Of a DNA stretch of 64,000 bases, positions 34,138-44,000 are shown one piece after another. Positions within the stretch are counted from its first letter, which is position 1. Every line of letters starts with the position of its first letter. The position numbers were made by a program, and so were the translations under genes. Under the pieces are notes generated by a model that saw only the letters and a list, made by a program, of their open reading frames with translations, ran no database searches and had not been told where the DNA came from. The DNA comes from Paenibacillus planticolens (lineage in GTDB: Bacteria; Bacillota; Bacilli; Paenibacillales; NBRC-103111), in the NCBI RefSeq assembly GCF_013141725.1, contig NZ_WHNZ01000030.1, forward strand, positions 62,001 through 126,000, written 5' to 3'.

Positions 34138-36501
34138 TCATCTTATCCGTTTGGCCATGTACTCTCTAGGCGTCATCCCAAACTTGGCTTTAAACAGTTT
34201 ATAGAAATAACTTTCGTTCTCCACACCGACTCGCTGCATAATCTCTTGGATGCTTAGTTTGGAATTCTCCATCCATTCCACCGCTTTATGCAGCTTAACC
34301 TGATTAATATATTCCGGTATCGACATCCCCAGATGTATCTTGGATATTTTGCTCAATTTGTAAGCGGGCAATCGCATCATTTCAGAAATGCTTGCTGCCG
34401 AGAGCGAGGAATCGAAATAGTTGGAATCAATGATTTCTTTGACCGTATCGGCTACAACCTGGTTGCCTTGGATCGCTTTTTCTTCGCCTTCACTATGAAT
34501 GGATCTAACCGCTTCCAGAAGGAGCTGCTCGAATTGTTCGATCGTTTCCTCCTCATACAACTCCCGGCTCATGAGCCTGGCAGGGATCGCAATCGGTTCC
34601 TTGCTCGTACGATTCATTTCAAAAATCGTCTTCTTCAGTTGGTAAACGACCTGCATGCTCACTAACATAATGCTGCCATAGTCCAGCTTACGGATCTGCT
34701 GAAAGACATCGCGCAGCTTATCCTCCGTTTTGAGCGCATTCCCCTTGGGCACAGCTTCAATAAACTTGCTTACCATTCCCCACACCTGCTCAATGTCTAC
34801 GCTTCCCGTATTGTCGTCGATAAGAGCTTGCGTAATCACCGACTTCGTCCCGAACACATAGCGATATGAGCTGTTCGCTAAGGTGCTGTTATATGCAGCG
34901 GCAATCGCTGTATATTCCATAATAGGATTACTCACCGTCGCCGAAAAGGACACATGATAATGCTTCTGAATATAGCTTTGTGCTTCCGCAAGCGCTTGCC
35001 CCACAATTTCCACGGATTCAGCTTGGCCGTCTGCCGTGTTCAATACAATCGTGAAAGAGTCGTCTTTCATGTCCACCGTTTGCGCTACACACGTTTTCGA
35101 TAAGGCATCGGTTGTTATATTCGCAATTGCAAAACGCAGAAGCTCCCTCTCCGCCAAGCTTTTATGGCTCAGAAACCGTTTATACTCATCGATTCGAAGA
35201 ACACAGACGATGAATGGTTGATCTCGGGACAAAGATACGTTCAACAATTTAAGTACATCTTCAAATTCGGAGACGTTCATACTGTAGCTGTCCGAAATCA
35301 GCTTTTTCAAAAAGTAGATCTTCATGATGCTCGTATTATTGTTTTTTTCGAGATGGTATTCGTATAACTGTTCTCTCGACTTCCGGTACACCTCGGTCAA
35401 ATAGGAAAACTCATCTTTCAAGCCTGGCTCCAGGGATCCATCCTTTACCGCGCCGCTCCATGAGGTTTGTTCCATCAGCCTTCTCACAGGCTTGTAGATG
35501 CCTTGGGAAGCCGACAGCGTTAAGAGCAGCGCTCCGACAAACACAGCAGCCGTGATGAGCAGAATCGTATCCATGAGCTGTTTCAGATTTGCATACACTT
35601 CTTTGTATGGTTTCGCTTCCAAGAGGGTCCAACCCGTATTTTCCAAATATATATAGGAAACGATGAATTTCTCGCCATTGATTTGGGACGAAAAAAATCC
35701 GGCAGGCTCCCCCGCGTGCACCCGATCTTGGGAAACCGTCGTTTCGAAGGATTGCTTAATCGTAGCCGCAAATGCATTTTCAGCGATCGAACGGTTTGGA
35801 TCCGTTTCCATAAATTTGTGATCATTGTCTAAAATATATAAATCGCTTTGCGTTCGCGAATCAAACTGGTTAATCGTTCGAATATTGTCCACGAGCCAAT
35901 CCAACTTCACGTTGAGAATGATGGCACCGTCCATGACGCCTTGTTCATCCACATTCTCGAACATGACATAACTTAGCACGGTATCATAGGTAGGGTTTTC
36001 CATGCTGCCGCCCGTTTGCATTTTTCGCACAATGGCTTTTAACGGAGTGACCGGCGGGTCCGCCGAAAGAACTTTGTCTAACTCTTCATCTTTATGGTAC
36101 AAATCACCGAAGGTTGAGTAATACATCTTCTTATGATTGTTATAGACATAAATGGATTGAATAAACGGATAATTGGCAACGACGTTTGCGTTCAATTTAT
36201 TGATTGTATTCATATGTACGTACGTCTCTTCATCGTTCAAATACATGAGGGCCTTTACATCATTGCTGCCGTATGTAGAAAAGGTAAGCTTGCGGATCAT
36301 CGTATCCAAATAATCAATGTTAAACTTCATTTGCGACAGCACCTTTTGGCTGCTCTCATATTCGCTTTGGAAAACATTTTTCTCTACATTCACGTAAATA
36401 AGGCTGGAAAATGAAAGTAAGCTGAGCAGGATAATGCAATTGATCCATAAAAAAATGCGCAGCAAATACTTTTTTTCCTGAACGATTCGCCAAATTTTCA
36501 T
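34138..36501 (-). CDS. membrane sensor–AraC family transcriptional regulator
   Basis: A one-component regulator of about 787 residues. A membrane helix at about 15–38 (FLWINCIILLSLLSFSSLIYV) is followed by an extracellular sensor of some 250 residues, probably Cache-like (YLDTMIRKLTFSTYG, GWTLLEAKPYKEVY). A second helix near 290–312 (TILLITAAVFVGALLLTLSAS) and a long cytoplasmic middle come next. The C-terminal AraC domain has two HTH units (SISEMMRLPAYKLSKISK; IQEIMQRVGVENESYFYKLF, then FGMTPREY). ATG 36501 follows GGGGGG. Family members usually switch on the neighbouring sugar ABC operon, here 29850–33327. Confidence 0.92.
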   Translation of the reverse strand: MKIWRIVQEKKYLLRIFLWINCIILLSLLSFSSLIYVNVEKNVFQSEYESSQKVLSQMKFNIDYLDTMIRKLTFSTYGSNDVKALMYLNDEETYVHMNTINKLNANVVANYPFIQSIYVYNNHKKMYYSTFGDLYHKDEELDKVLSADPPVTPLKAIVRKMQTGGSMENPTYDTVLSYVMFENVDEQGVMDGAIILNVKLDWLVDNIRTINQFDSRTQSDLYILDNDHKFMETDPNRSIAENAFAATIKQSFETTVSQDRVHAGEPAGFFSSQINGEKFIVSYIYLENTGWTLLEAKPYKEVYANLKQLMDTILLITAAVFVGALLLTLSASQGIYKPVRRLMEQTSWSGAVKDGSLEPGLKDEFSYLTEVYRKSREQLYEYHLEKNNNTSIMKIYFLKKLISDSYSMNVSEFEDVLKLLNVSLSRDQPFIVCVLRIDEYKRFLSHKSLAERELLRFAIANITTDALSKTCVAQTVDMKDDSFTIVLNTADGQAESVEIVGQALAEAQSYIQKHYHVSFSATVSNPIMEYTAIAAAYNSTLANSSYRYVFGTKSVITQALIDDNTGSVDIEQVWGMVSKFIEAVPKGNALKTEDKLRDVFQQIRKLDYGSIMLVSMQVVYQLKKTIFEMNRTSKEPIAIPARLMSRELYEEETIEQFEQLLLEAVRSIHSEGEEKAIQGNQVVADTVKEIIDSNYFDSSLSAASISEMMRLPAYKLSKISKIHLGMSIPEYINQVKLHKAVEWMENSKLSIQEIMQRVGVENESYFYKLFKAKFGMTPREYMAKRIR

Positions 36502-36688
36502 GCCAGTTCCCCCCTGCGTCATTTACTTCCCCATGAATAATTTCATCTTATTATAACGCTTACAAATGAACAACGGACGAAAACAGCGCACAGCAAGGCT
36601 GCTTGCCTAGCATAACAATTAACGGCAATTTCGTATACTGCTCCTTTTTGCTCCCTCAAAAAACACTGTACTTTCCGAAAAAAGCATG

Positions 36689-36724
36689 AAAAAGAAGGAG
36701 CTGCGGCTAAGCGCGCTCCTTCCT
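36689..36724 (-). terminator. terminator of the DHA2 exporter gene
   Basis: On the minus strand AGGAAGGAGC pairs with GCTCCTTCTT, followed by TTTTC, about 20 bases after the stop at 36743. Confidence 0.8.
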
Positions 36725-36742
36725 ATTATTTCTCTTCGTTCG

Positions 36743-38176
36743 TCAATGCATCGCATTCATCGTCGCATGCTTCACGATGACGCGGCGGATGAAGAACGCA
36801 ATGGCCAGCCCGATGAGTGACACGATCGTCGCGAACACGAACACGTTCTGGGAACCGAGCATCATCGCTTTGGCCATCTCGACCGGTTCGCTCGGAACCG
36901 AAGAGCTGGTTAAATACTTCTCCATGCCTTTTGTAAGGATGGAGATGGCAACTGCCGTGCCGATCGCGCCTGCGACCTGCTGCAGCGTGTTCATGACTGC
37001 CGTGCCGTGCGGGTAAAGCTCCGGCGGCAGTTGGTTAAGTCCGTTCGTCTGCGCCGGCATCCAGATCATGGAAATACCGATCATGAGACCAATATGCAAG
37101 GCCACGATAAAGGCTACAGAAGATGCAACGGTAATGCTGGAGAAAAACCACAACATTACGGCTACAATAGCGAGGCCAGGAATGACCAGCCATTTAGGGC
37201 CATACTTATCGAACAAGCGTCCCATACGCGGCGACAAAATACCGTTCAACGCACTGCCCGGCAGCATCATCAGCCCGGTAGCGAACGCGGATAGTTTCAT
37301 CCCGTTTTGCAGATACATCGGTAGAATAATCATGCTCGATAAGATGATCATCATACATGTCAGCACAAGTAGCAGACCCACGATAAACATGGGGTACTTG
37401 AAGACGCGCAAGTTCATCATTGGCTCGCGCATGAACATCTGGCGCAGCGCGAACAATACAAGTGAAATAAGGCCGATGACGATCGATGCGAGCACGATCG
37501 TGCTAGTCCAGCCTCCCTGTCCTTCTCCCGCCTTACTGAAGCCGAAGACAACGCCGCCGAAGCCGATGGATGACAAAATAATAGATAAGGGATCAATGCG
37601 GGGTCTCGTGACCTCGGTAACGTTTTCCAGGTATTTCAATCCGATCAACAACCCTATGACCAAGAATGGAAGAGACAACCAGAAAATATAGTGCCATGTT
37701 AAATATTCGATTAAAAGACCCGCAACAGTCGGGCCCGTCGCCGGTGCGAACATGATGACCAGACCAACGAAGCCCATCGCCGCCCCGCGCTTCTCCGGAG
37801 GATAAACGACGAGAATCGTATTAAACATGAGCGGAATCAATAAACCCATGCCGGCTGCCTGCAGAACGCGAGCGACCATCAGCATTTCGAAATTAAGAGC
37901 AAGCGCTGCGATCAATGTCCCAATGATCGAGCTTGCAAGCGAAATAATGAAAAGCTGCCTCGTTGTCAGCCATTGCAGCAGTAAACCTGTCATCGGCATC
38001 AGAATACCGAGAGTCAGCAAAAAGCCTGTCGTTAACCATTGTGCAGTCGCGGCTGAAATCTGGAACACGTCCATTAAATTGCTAATGGCTATGTTGAGTG
38101 CCGTCTCGCTGAACATGCCTACGAAGCCGCAAATGAGCAGCGATGCCATTATAGCCCTCGTATTGTATTGCTTCAT
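36743..38176 (-). CDS. MFS multidrug exporter, DHA2 (EmrB/QacA) family
   Basis: A proton-driven drug exporter with 14 predicted helices in 477 residues. Marks of the DHA2 group are the N-terminal GFLLTLGILMPMTGLL, LQAAGMGLLIPLMFNTIL and the helix 5 motif GLVIMFAPATGPTVAGLLIEYLTW (written in part), typical of 14-helix antiporters. The C-terminal half shows MNTLQQVAGAIGTAVAISIL. The nearest kinds are B. subtilis LmrB/YhcA-like pumps. It has its own promoter, a perfect palindrome in the leader (38199–38221) and its own terminator, so it is a separately controlled unit. The drug range is unknown. Confidence 0.9.
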   Translation of the reverse strand: MKQYNTRAIMASLLICGFVGMFSETALNIAISNLMDVFQISAATAQWLTTGFLLTLGILMPMTGLLLQWLTTRQLFIISLASSIIGTLIAALALNFEMLMVARVLQAAGMGLLIPLMFNTILVVYPPEKRGAAMGFVGLVIMFAPATGPTVAGLLIEYLTWHYIFWLSLPFLVIGLLIGLKYLENVTEVTRPRIDPLSIILSSIGFGGVVFGFSKAGEGQGGWTSTIVLASIVIGLISLVLFALRQMFMREPMMNLRVFKYPMFIVGLLLVLTCMMIILSSMIILPMYLQNGMKLSAFATGLMMLPGSALNGILSPRMGRLFDKYGPKWLVIPGLAIVAVMLWFFSSITVASSVAFIVALHIGLMIGISMIWMPAQTNGLNQLPPELYPHGTAVMNTLQQVAGAIGTAVAISILTKGMEKYLTSSSVPSEPVEMAKAMMLGSQNVFVFATIVSLIGLAIAFFIRRVIVKHATMNAMH

Positions 38177-38198
38177 ATGAATTTCACTTCCCTCTCCT

Positions 38199-38221
38199 GA
38201 GAACTTTTTTGCAAAGTTCTC
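38199..38221 (-). promoter_or_regulatory. palindrome in the leader of the DHA2 exporter
   Basis: GAGAACTTT-N5-AAAGTTCTC is a perfect 9-bp inverted repeat between a likely promoter (-35 TTGTAT, 16-base spacer, -10 TATAGA on the minus strand) and the ribosome-binding site. It may be a repressor operator covering the transcription start, or an RNA hairpin controlling translation. Confidence 0.6.
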
Positions 38222-38334
38222 TATCTATATGGCTCCCGCTTTAAAATACAACAGAGTGTGCATTTATACAAGACCGAAAACAAATTAAACAAATTTCTAC
38301 CTTTCAGTTCTATAAGAACACCTCTAATGTTATT

Positions 38335-38373
38335 TACAAAATAAGGACAGCACTCCAATGGAGTACTGTCCTT
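38335..38373 (-). terminator. terminator of the nitroreductase gene
   Basis: On the minus strand AAGGACAGTACTCC pairs with GGAGTGCTGTCCTT (one mismatch), then TATTTTG. It lies 28 bases after the stop at 38401. Confidence 0.8.
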
Positions 38374-38400
38374 ATGATTATCGCGTTCCGTTCATTTTGA

Positions 38401-39039
38401 TTACTTCCACTGAGCAACTTTTTCGACCGGCAGTCGAACTGATCCGTGTCCAGCGTTGGCCGCCTTGCCAATTGAGATCAACATAATAGGTATGAAGCGA
38501 TCCGCTTCGAGTCCGAAAGCTTCTGCAATCCGGTCTTTCTTGTATCCGGCCATGGGGTTTGTTTCGTATCCGTGTGCACGGGCTGACAGCATCAGTTGCA
38601 TAGAAACGAGACCACTGTCGATTAAAACAGATTCCTTCTTCGCTTCAACAGAAAGATTTTGAAAATATGGTACTGACATTGCCAACTTCTTGTCTTTCAC
38701 ATCCTGTGGCATATAACCAAGTTCTACGGCTTTGCCGTAGATTTCTTCCGCATGAGTCACGATCTGAAGGTCACCGAATACAGCGATAACTGCCGCAGAT
38801 GTGTTTACCTGTGAAGCATTGAAAGGCGCTAGCTGCAGCAAGGTTGCTTTGGCTTCTGGACTCTCGATTACAAGAAAGTGCCACGGTTGCATGTTAAAAG
38901 ATGACGGGGCGAGCGTAGCTTCCGTAAGAATTTCCTTCATCTCTTCACGACTGATTTTTACACTGGGATCGTAATTAGCAATCGCTCGGCGCCCGGTAAT
39001 GATGTCGTTAAAGTCCTTCCGTTTGTTCACATTGTTCAT
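38401..39039 (-). CDS. nitroreductase family protein (NfsB/YfkO type)
   Basis: An FMN- and NAD(P)H-dependent oxidoreductase of 212 residues. FMN-contacting motifs are TGRRAIANYDPSVKISREE near 14–32, TLAPSSFNMQPWHFLV near 51–66 and the C-terminal MLISIGKAANAGHGSVRLP. It belongs to the group that reduces nitroaromatics and quinones. ATG 39039 follows GAGGAG. It begins 23 bases after the tetR gene and shares its transcript, so it is probably controlled by the same repressor as the divergent exporter: one unit that exports a toxic compound and reduces it. Confidence 0.9.
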   Translation of the reverse strand: MNNVNKRKDFNDIITGRRAIANYDPSVKISREEMKEILTEATLAPSSFNMQPWHFLVIESPEAKATLLQLAPFNASQVNTSAAVIAVFGDLQIVTHAEEIYGKAVELGYMPQDVKDKKLAMSVPYFQNLSVEAKKESVLIDSGLVSMQLMLSARAHGYETNPMAGYKKDRIAEAFGLEADRFIPIMLISIGKAANAGHGSVRLPVEKVAQWK

Positions 39040-39062
39040 CGATATCTCCTCTTTCTTTTCCC

Positions 39063-39659
39063 TTAATAGATGCCGTTTCCTCCTAAAAGCCGTTCAAAGA
39101 TCGAGCGTACAGCAGCTCTTTTTATCGTTAATTCTTCTTCGGACCATTTGAATACCCCATTATCTAACCAGAACGCAGTCCCAACCAGTAGAAATTCAGC
39201 AGCTTCTTCAGGATGTTTAACAGTGAATTCCCCCGCGTGTACACCTTGCCTAACAATTTCCGCCACGTAAGGAATCAGTGCTGTAAGTTCTGCTACTTTC
39301 CATTTCTGATGCAAGGTTATGTTGCTCGCATCATGCAGATAATCTAATACGGTTTGTTCTTGAGGCGTAGGTATAGCATCCACAATGATCTTGTACAGTT
39401 TTTCAAGTGCAGTCAGACTAGTGTTTTTTGTTGTACTCTGCACGTCGGCAAGCCGCGAAAATAAAGTGCGTTCACAAGCTGCGTTCACGACCTCTTCTTT
39501 TGATTTAAAGTAATAATAAAATGTTCCTTGGGCAACTCCCATTTTTTTCACAATATCGCTAACTGACGTTCGCTCAAAGCCATTGACTTTGAATAGTTCC
39601 ATCGCGACATCCAAAATTTCATTTTTTCGTACTTCTGGATCCTTTGAGATTCGTGGCAT
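39063..39659 (-). CDS. TetR family transcriptional repressor
   Basis: A 198-residue TetR protein. The N-terminal HTH reads RKNEILDVAMELFKVNGFER, TSVSDIVKKMGVAQGTFYYY and FKSKEEVVNAACERT. The C-terminal ligand domain resembles QacR/YxaF-like regulators. ATG 39659 is 7 bases after GGAGG; the frame is open for 79 more codons, but these cross the intergenic operators and lack a ribosome-binding site. It is divergent from an MFS exporter and upstream of a nitroreductase. Two perfect palindromes in the 130-base gap are its probable operators, so control of all three genes and itself is inferred. Confidence 0.92.
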   Translation of the reverse strand: MPRISKDPEVRKNEILDVAMELFKVNGFERTSVSDIVKKMGVAQGTFYYYFKSKEEVVNAACERTLFSRLADVQSTTKNTSLTALEKLYKIIVDAIPTPQEQTVLDYLHDASNITLHQKWKVAELTALIPYVAEIVRQGVHAGEFTVKHPEEAAEFLLVGTAFWLDNGVFKWSEEELTIKRAAVRSIFERLLGGNGIY

Positions 39660-39703
39660 TTGTTTTCCTCCATTGTTCACTCCATTTCTTAATAATATAT
39701 CCA

Positions 39704-39722
39704 TTGACTGAGAGTAAGTCAA
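39704..39722. promoter_or_regulatory. TetR operator 1 with overlapping divergent promoters
   Basis: TTGACT-N7-AGTCAA. On the minus strand it contains -35 TTGACT with -10 TATATT 17 bases on (tetR). On the plus strand TTGACT with TATACT 18 bases on could serve the exporter. Binding would block both. Confidence 0.7.
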
Positions 39723-39746
39723 TAAACTATACTTCATTCTATACAA

Positions 39747-39763
39747 TGACTGACATTCAGTCA
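39747..39763. promoter_or_regulatory. TetR operator 2
   Basis: TGACTGA-CAT-TCAGTCA, a perfect 7-bp inverted repeat 26 bases before the exporter ATG. It shares TGACTGA with operator 1 (TTGACTGA), which suggests one protein binds both. Confidence 0.75.
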
Positions 39764-39788
39764 ACTTAAAAAAGGAGTGAGGTTTTTT

Positions 39789-40979
39789 ATGAAAAACCGA
39801 AAAATTTTGTATGCACTCGGATTCTGTGCTGCAATCGTTTCTTTTGCACAAAACCTGTATGTTCCACTCATGCCTGAGATTCAAAAGGAACTGCACACGT
39901 CTTTGTATATGGTAAATCTCAGCATTACCCTGTTCACTATTGCGCTTGCGGTTCTTCAGATTGTGTACGGACCTTTAATTGACAGAATTGGGCGCAAAAA
40001 AATACTCCTGCCCGGGATGATTCTCTATGTTTTGGCTACAATAGGATGCAGCTTCTCTTTCTCAATTGAAATGCTTTTAGGATTCCGGTTGTTGCAAGGC
40101 ATTGGCGCGGCGGCTGTCCCGCTGGTAGCAGCAACCATGATTGGTGATTTATTTGATGGGAAAGAACGTGCCGAATCCATGGCGACCTATCAGATGATAT
40201 TGGGGATTGCACCTGCTATTGGTCCACTAATCGGAGGTGCGATTGGTAGTGTTGCGGGTTATTCAGGGGCATTTGGCTTTCTGGCTGTCACGGCATTCCT
40301 TATGTTGCTGGTCGTCATTTTTGTTTTGCCTGAGACTGGGCCGGTCAGCGTACACAGCAAACGACTCGACCTAGGGTCATTTGCACGAATCTTCAAAAAT
40401 AGAACCGGCTCTTCTGTACTATTGACAGGCTTTGTTTTGTACGATGTGTTTTATACGTTGATCGTGTTCCTGCCTATCATCCTCAAAGACGGATACCGTT
40501 TATCTGTCGCACAGATTGGCCTTGCTTCTATGCTGCTTATGGCTTTCAGCCTTATTGGCAGTAAACTTAGCGGGACATTGCAGGCAAAGATTGGTTCGGC
40601 CAAAAGCTTGATTCTGACATTTTCATGTGTGATTATCGGCCTGATCCTGTTCATTATTACCGCCAAGATGTCCTTGATTGCACTTCTAATTACACTGGGC
40701 TTCATAGGTTTCTTCTGTGGATTAACGATGTCGGCGCTGCCTACGCTTTTATCGGCAGAGTTCGTAAAGGAGCGCGCTACTGCCATTGGAGTCTACAATT
40801 TTGTACGCTATTTGGGCATGGCTGCAGCGCCCATGCTTGGAAGTTTGCTTTATTTTTACGGGGGAGTGACATTGCTTATTGGCATAACTGCGCTTCTGGT
40901 TGGGGTGGCCGTTGTTTTTTCCAGCGTACAACTCGGGCTTATGCTTAAGAAAAGGGACAGAGCAAAGGGAACCTTTTAA
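39789..40979 (+). CDS. MFS drug exporter, 12-helix
   Basis: A drug:proton antiporter of about 396 residues with 12 predicted helices. Motif A is YGPLIDRIGRKKILLPGM between helices 2 and 3. Helix 4 has LGFRLLQGIGAAAVP, and helix 5 shows motif C-like LGIAPAIGPLIGGAIG, as in the Bcr/CflA and DHA1 groups. ATG 39789 follows AAAGGAGTGAGG. Operators at 39704 and 39747 and the divergent tetR indicate ligand-induced expression. A terminator follows. Confidence 0.9.
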   Translation: MKNRKILYALGFCAAIVSFAQNLYVPLMPEIQKELHTSLYMVNLSITLFTIALAVLQIVYGPLIDRIGRKKILLPGMILYVLATIGCSFSFSIEMLLGFRLLQGIGAAAVPLVAATMIGDLFDGKERAESMATYQMILGIAPAIGPLIGGAIGSVAGYSGAFGFLAVTAFLMLLVVIFVLPETGPVSVHSKRLDLGSFARIFKNRTGSSVLLTGFVLYDVFYTLIVFLPIILKDGYRLSVAQIGLASMLLMAFSLIGSKLSGTLQAKIGSAKSLILTFSCVIIGLILFIITAKMSLIALLITLGFIGFFCGLTMSALPTLLSAEFVKERATAIGVYNFVRYLGMAAAPMLGSLLYFYGGVTLLIGITALLVGVAVVFSSVQLGLMLKKRDRAKGTF

Positions 40980-41000
40980 TCTGTTCAGTAGCCGCAAAAG

Positions 41001-41034
41001 AAAGGAAGACGGCATTTCTGCCGCCTTCCTTTTT
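41001..41034 (+). terminator. terminator of the MFS exporter gene
   Basis: AAAGGAAGACGGCA pairs with TGCCGCCTTCCTTTTT around a TTTC loop. It lies between two convergent genes and may also stop the GH3 transcript. Confidence 0.85.
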
Positions 41035-41065
41035 ATGGAACTGACCAGATTTTTTTAATCCGATC

Positions 41066-44000
41066 TTAAGATTGATTAAGGATTTGTCTAGCCACAGCAG
41101 CCAAGTCTTCAATGTCCACTTTGCCATCGTTATTGACATCCGCTTTCTTGTATTGCACCCAATCCGAATCAGTCGATGATTTACCGTAAGCGGCAGCCAC
41201 GATAGCCAAATCGCCGATGGTAAACTTCCCATCATCGTTCAAATCACCAGGAGTAGACACATTAACGGAAGCTATAAAGGCTTGCAATGCAGCATTCAAA
41301 TTGGATACCGCTTGTTGAATCTGCGACTGGCTAACACCAGAGTTGTTAAGCACCAACGTGGCTGCATCGATTGCAGCTTGTAAAGTTGCTTTGGATCCAA
41401 CAGGATACTGGCCTGTTCTCGTGCCTTCCACCGCAGCATCATGCTTGCTTTGCGCATCTGCGATCAAAGAAATGAGAGCTGCTTTATCTACAACTGTAAT
41501 TTGGAAATTATGGGACGCTGCGTTCAAATTCAGTTCCACACCTTGAGCATCCGCTGAGATTGCATTCACGGTGATCACTGAGCTTGCAGTTGCTACAGGC
41601 GACTTAGCTTTCCAATGGAATTTAATGAAGTCGCCATTGGCTTGATGATTGGTTCCGAGTTGGGCAGCAATTACGCGTATCTTTCCTTGTTTATTGCCAG
41701 TTTCCAATATTTTGAAATCTTCAGACAGCGATTCGGCCGATACAAATTCCACGAATTCAGGATCGTAAGTGACTGTAATATCTTGTGCGTAAACGTCTTG
41801 GTTCACCTTGCCCAAGCCATAGGTCAAGTCAAAGGACTGACCAGGCTGCACATCTTGATCACCACTTAATACCACGGAGTTCACAGGAGTTTCTTGAAGA
41901 TTGAATGCACCCGTTTGTCGGATATCTCTTGAGGAACTGCCGACCAGAATGTCATATTTGCCAGGCTCAGCAACCCAATCATGAGAAACGGTATCGTAGT
42001 AGGCAAATGACCGTTTATCCAAGGCAAAAGTTGCCGTTTTCGTTTCTCCAGGCAGTAAAGACAGCTTCTCATAACCTTTCAGTTCCTTCTCAGCACGGTT
42101 AATTTGGGAATGTCCGTCATGAATATACAGTTGAACGACTTCACTACCCTTGACACTACCTTTATTCGTTACATCCACTGAAACCGTTTGATTTTTTGAA
42201 TTGATGCGTAAGTTTGAATAGTCAAATGTCGTGTAAGAAAGTCCATAACCAAATGGATACTGAGGCTCCTTATTCGCCGTGTTGACACTTGAAGTGTCAT
42301 AATAACGATATCCTACGTAAATATCGTCGGAGTAATTCACAACCCCGCCTGTTCCTGGGAACATGACATTTGCCGCTGCCGAGCCAACCGCATTATTCGT
42401 ATTGCCAAAGTTGACCGTAGGGATATCTTCTAATTTTTTCGGGAACGTGACAGGAAGTTTTCCTGAAGGATTGACAGCTCCTTTCAAAATGTCGACAATC
42501 GCATTACCGGCTTGCTGTCCTGGCAGCCATGCAACTAGAATAGCATCTACTTTATCTTTCCAATCATCTACGATTAATGGTTGGCTGATATCCAATACAG
42601 CGACAACCTTTTTATTTTGAGCGTGAAATGCAGTAGAAACATTATCGATAAAAGTTAATTCCGCAGCCGTTGTATTGATATTGTTAGCCGTGTTGTCCGT
42701 ACCTTCCCCACCATCTCTTCCCATGACAATGACACCGATATCAGAGCGAGATGCTAGCGAATCAGCCTCTTGTGCTGTCAACGATTGCGTTAAGTTTGCT
42801 GTATTGTCTGCATTGGTATAGATCGGCGTATAGCCTGCGTTAGTCAGACCTTCTGGAAGCTGCACAACGTAGCTTGCACTCTCTGGAGCTACATAACCGC
42901 TTCCTGTCCCCGCCGTATACATCGTAACTGCGGCATTAGCCGTACTGCAGACGCCTAAACTTTGGAAGCAGCTGCTGGATGACTGGTTGGTCCCGACAAT
43001 CCCCACTTTCTGGACTTCCTGCTTAAACGGCAGCGTATTCGCGTTGTTTTTTAATAGCACCATACCTTCGGAAGCAGACTTACGGGCGAGTTCTTGATGG
43101 GCTGTATATAAGGCTGGATCTGCTGTTCTGAGAACACCTTTGTTGGCAGCATAACCAGCGTAATCCCCTTTAAATCTAGGCGATTTAATAACCGTACTTA
43201 AAACATGCCGAACAGCATCATCTAAGTAAGATGGATCGAGCGTTCCATTATTTAATGCGGTATTTATCGTACTTGTGTTGGTGCTTGGCATCCCCAGATC
43301 ACTTCCGGCTTTCAACATGTCGACTGCTGTGTGTACTCCCCCCCAGTCTGACATGACTAATCCTTTATAACCCCATTCGCCTCTTAGGATATCGCCGACA
43401 ATCGTTTTGTTCTCGGACATCCATGTTCCATTCACTTTGTTGTAAGAAGTCATAACCGACCAAGGGTTAGCTTCTTTCACGCCCATCTCGAAAGCGGACA
43501 AATAAATTTCCCGCAGGGCTCTTTCCGAAATCGTCGCGTTAATCGAGCTCCTGTTTGTCTCCTGATTATTTGCAGCAAAGTGTTTTAAAGTGACGCCAAC
43601 GCCCTGCGATTGAACGCCTTTTGTATATTCTACAGTCGATTTTCCAGCCAGATAAGGATCTTCCGAATAATACTCAAAGTTCCTTCCGTTCCTTGGGTCC
43701 CGCTGAATATTGAGGCCAGGCCCCAGTATTTCATCGACCCCTTGGACTCTCAACTCTTTGCCGATAGCTTCCCCAACTTCATATATTAAATTCTTGTCAA
43801 AGGAAGCTGACAGCGATGTCGGATTAGGGAATTGAGTGGATCTGCCCGCACCCAGTCTAAGACCGGTAGGACCGTCTGCCACTACGACTTGGGTAATGCC
43901 TAAAGAAGGAACAGCAGCAGTTGCGCCGGCCGCGCCAGTGGCCAAAGATTGCGATGCTCCGCTAATGAGCGATAGTTTTTGTGCCTGTGTTAGTGCTTTT

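Noticed and set aside
33853..34257. Overlapping ORFs with repeated peptide MADGSLLYAETA
   Set aside because: They come from the 111–112-bp tandem units. The one-base difference between units breaks the frame, so they are not a repeat protein.
39660..39896. N-terminal extension of the TetR protein by 79 codons
   Set aside because: It would cross both operators and the divergent promoter; the ATG at 39659 has a well-placed GGAGG and gives a standard TetR start.
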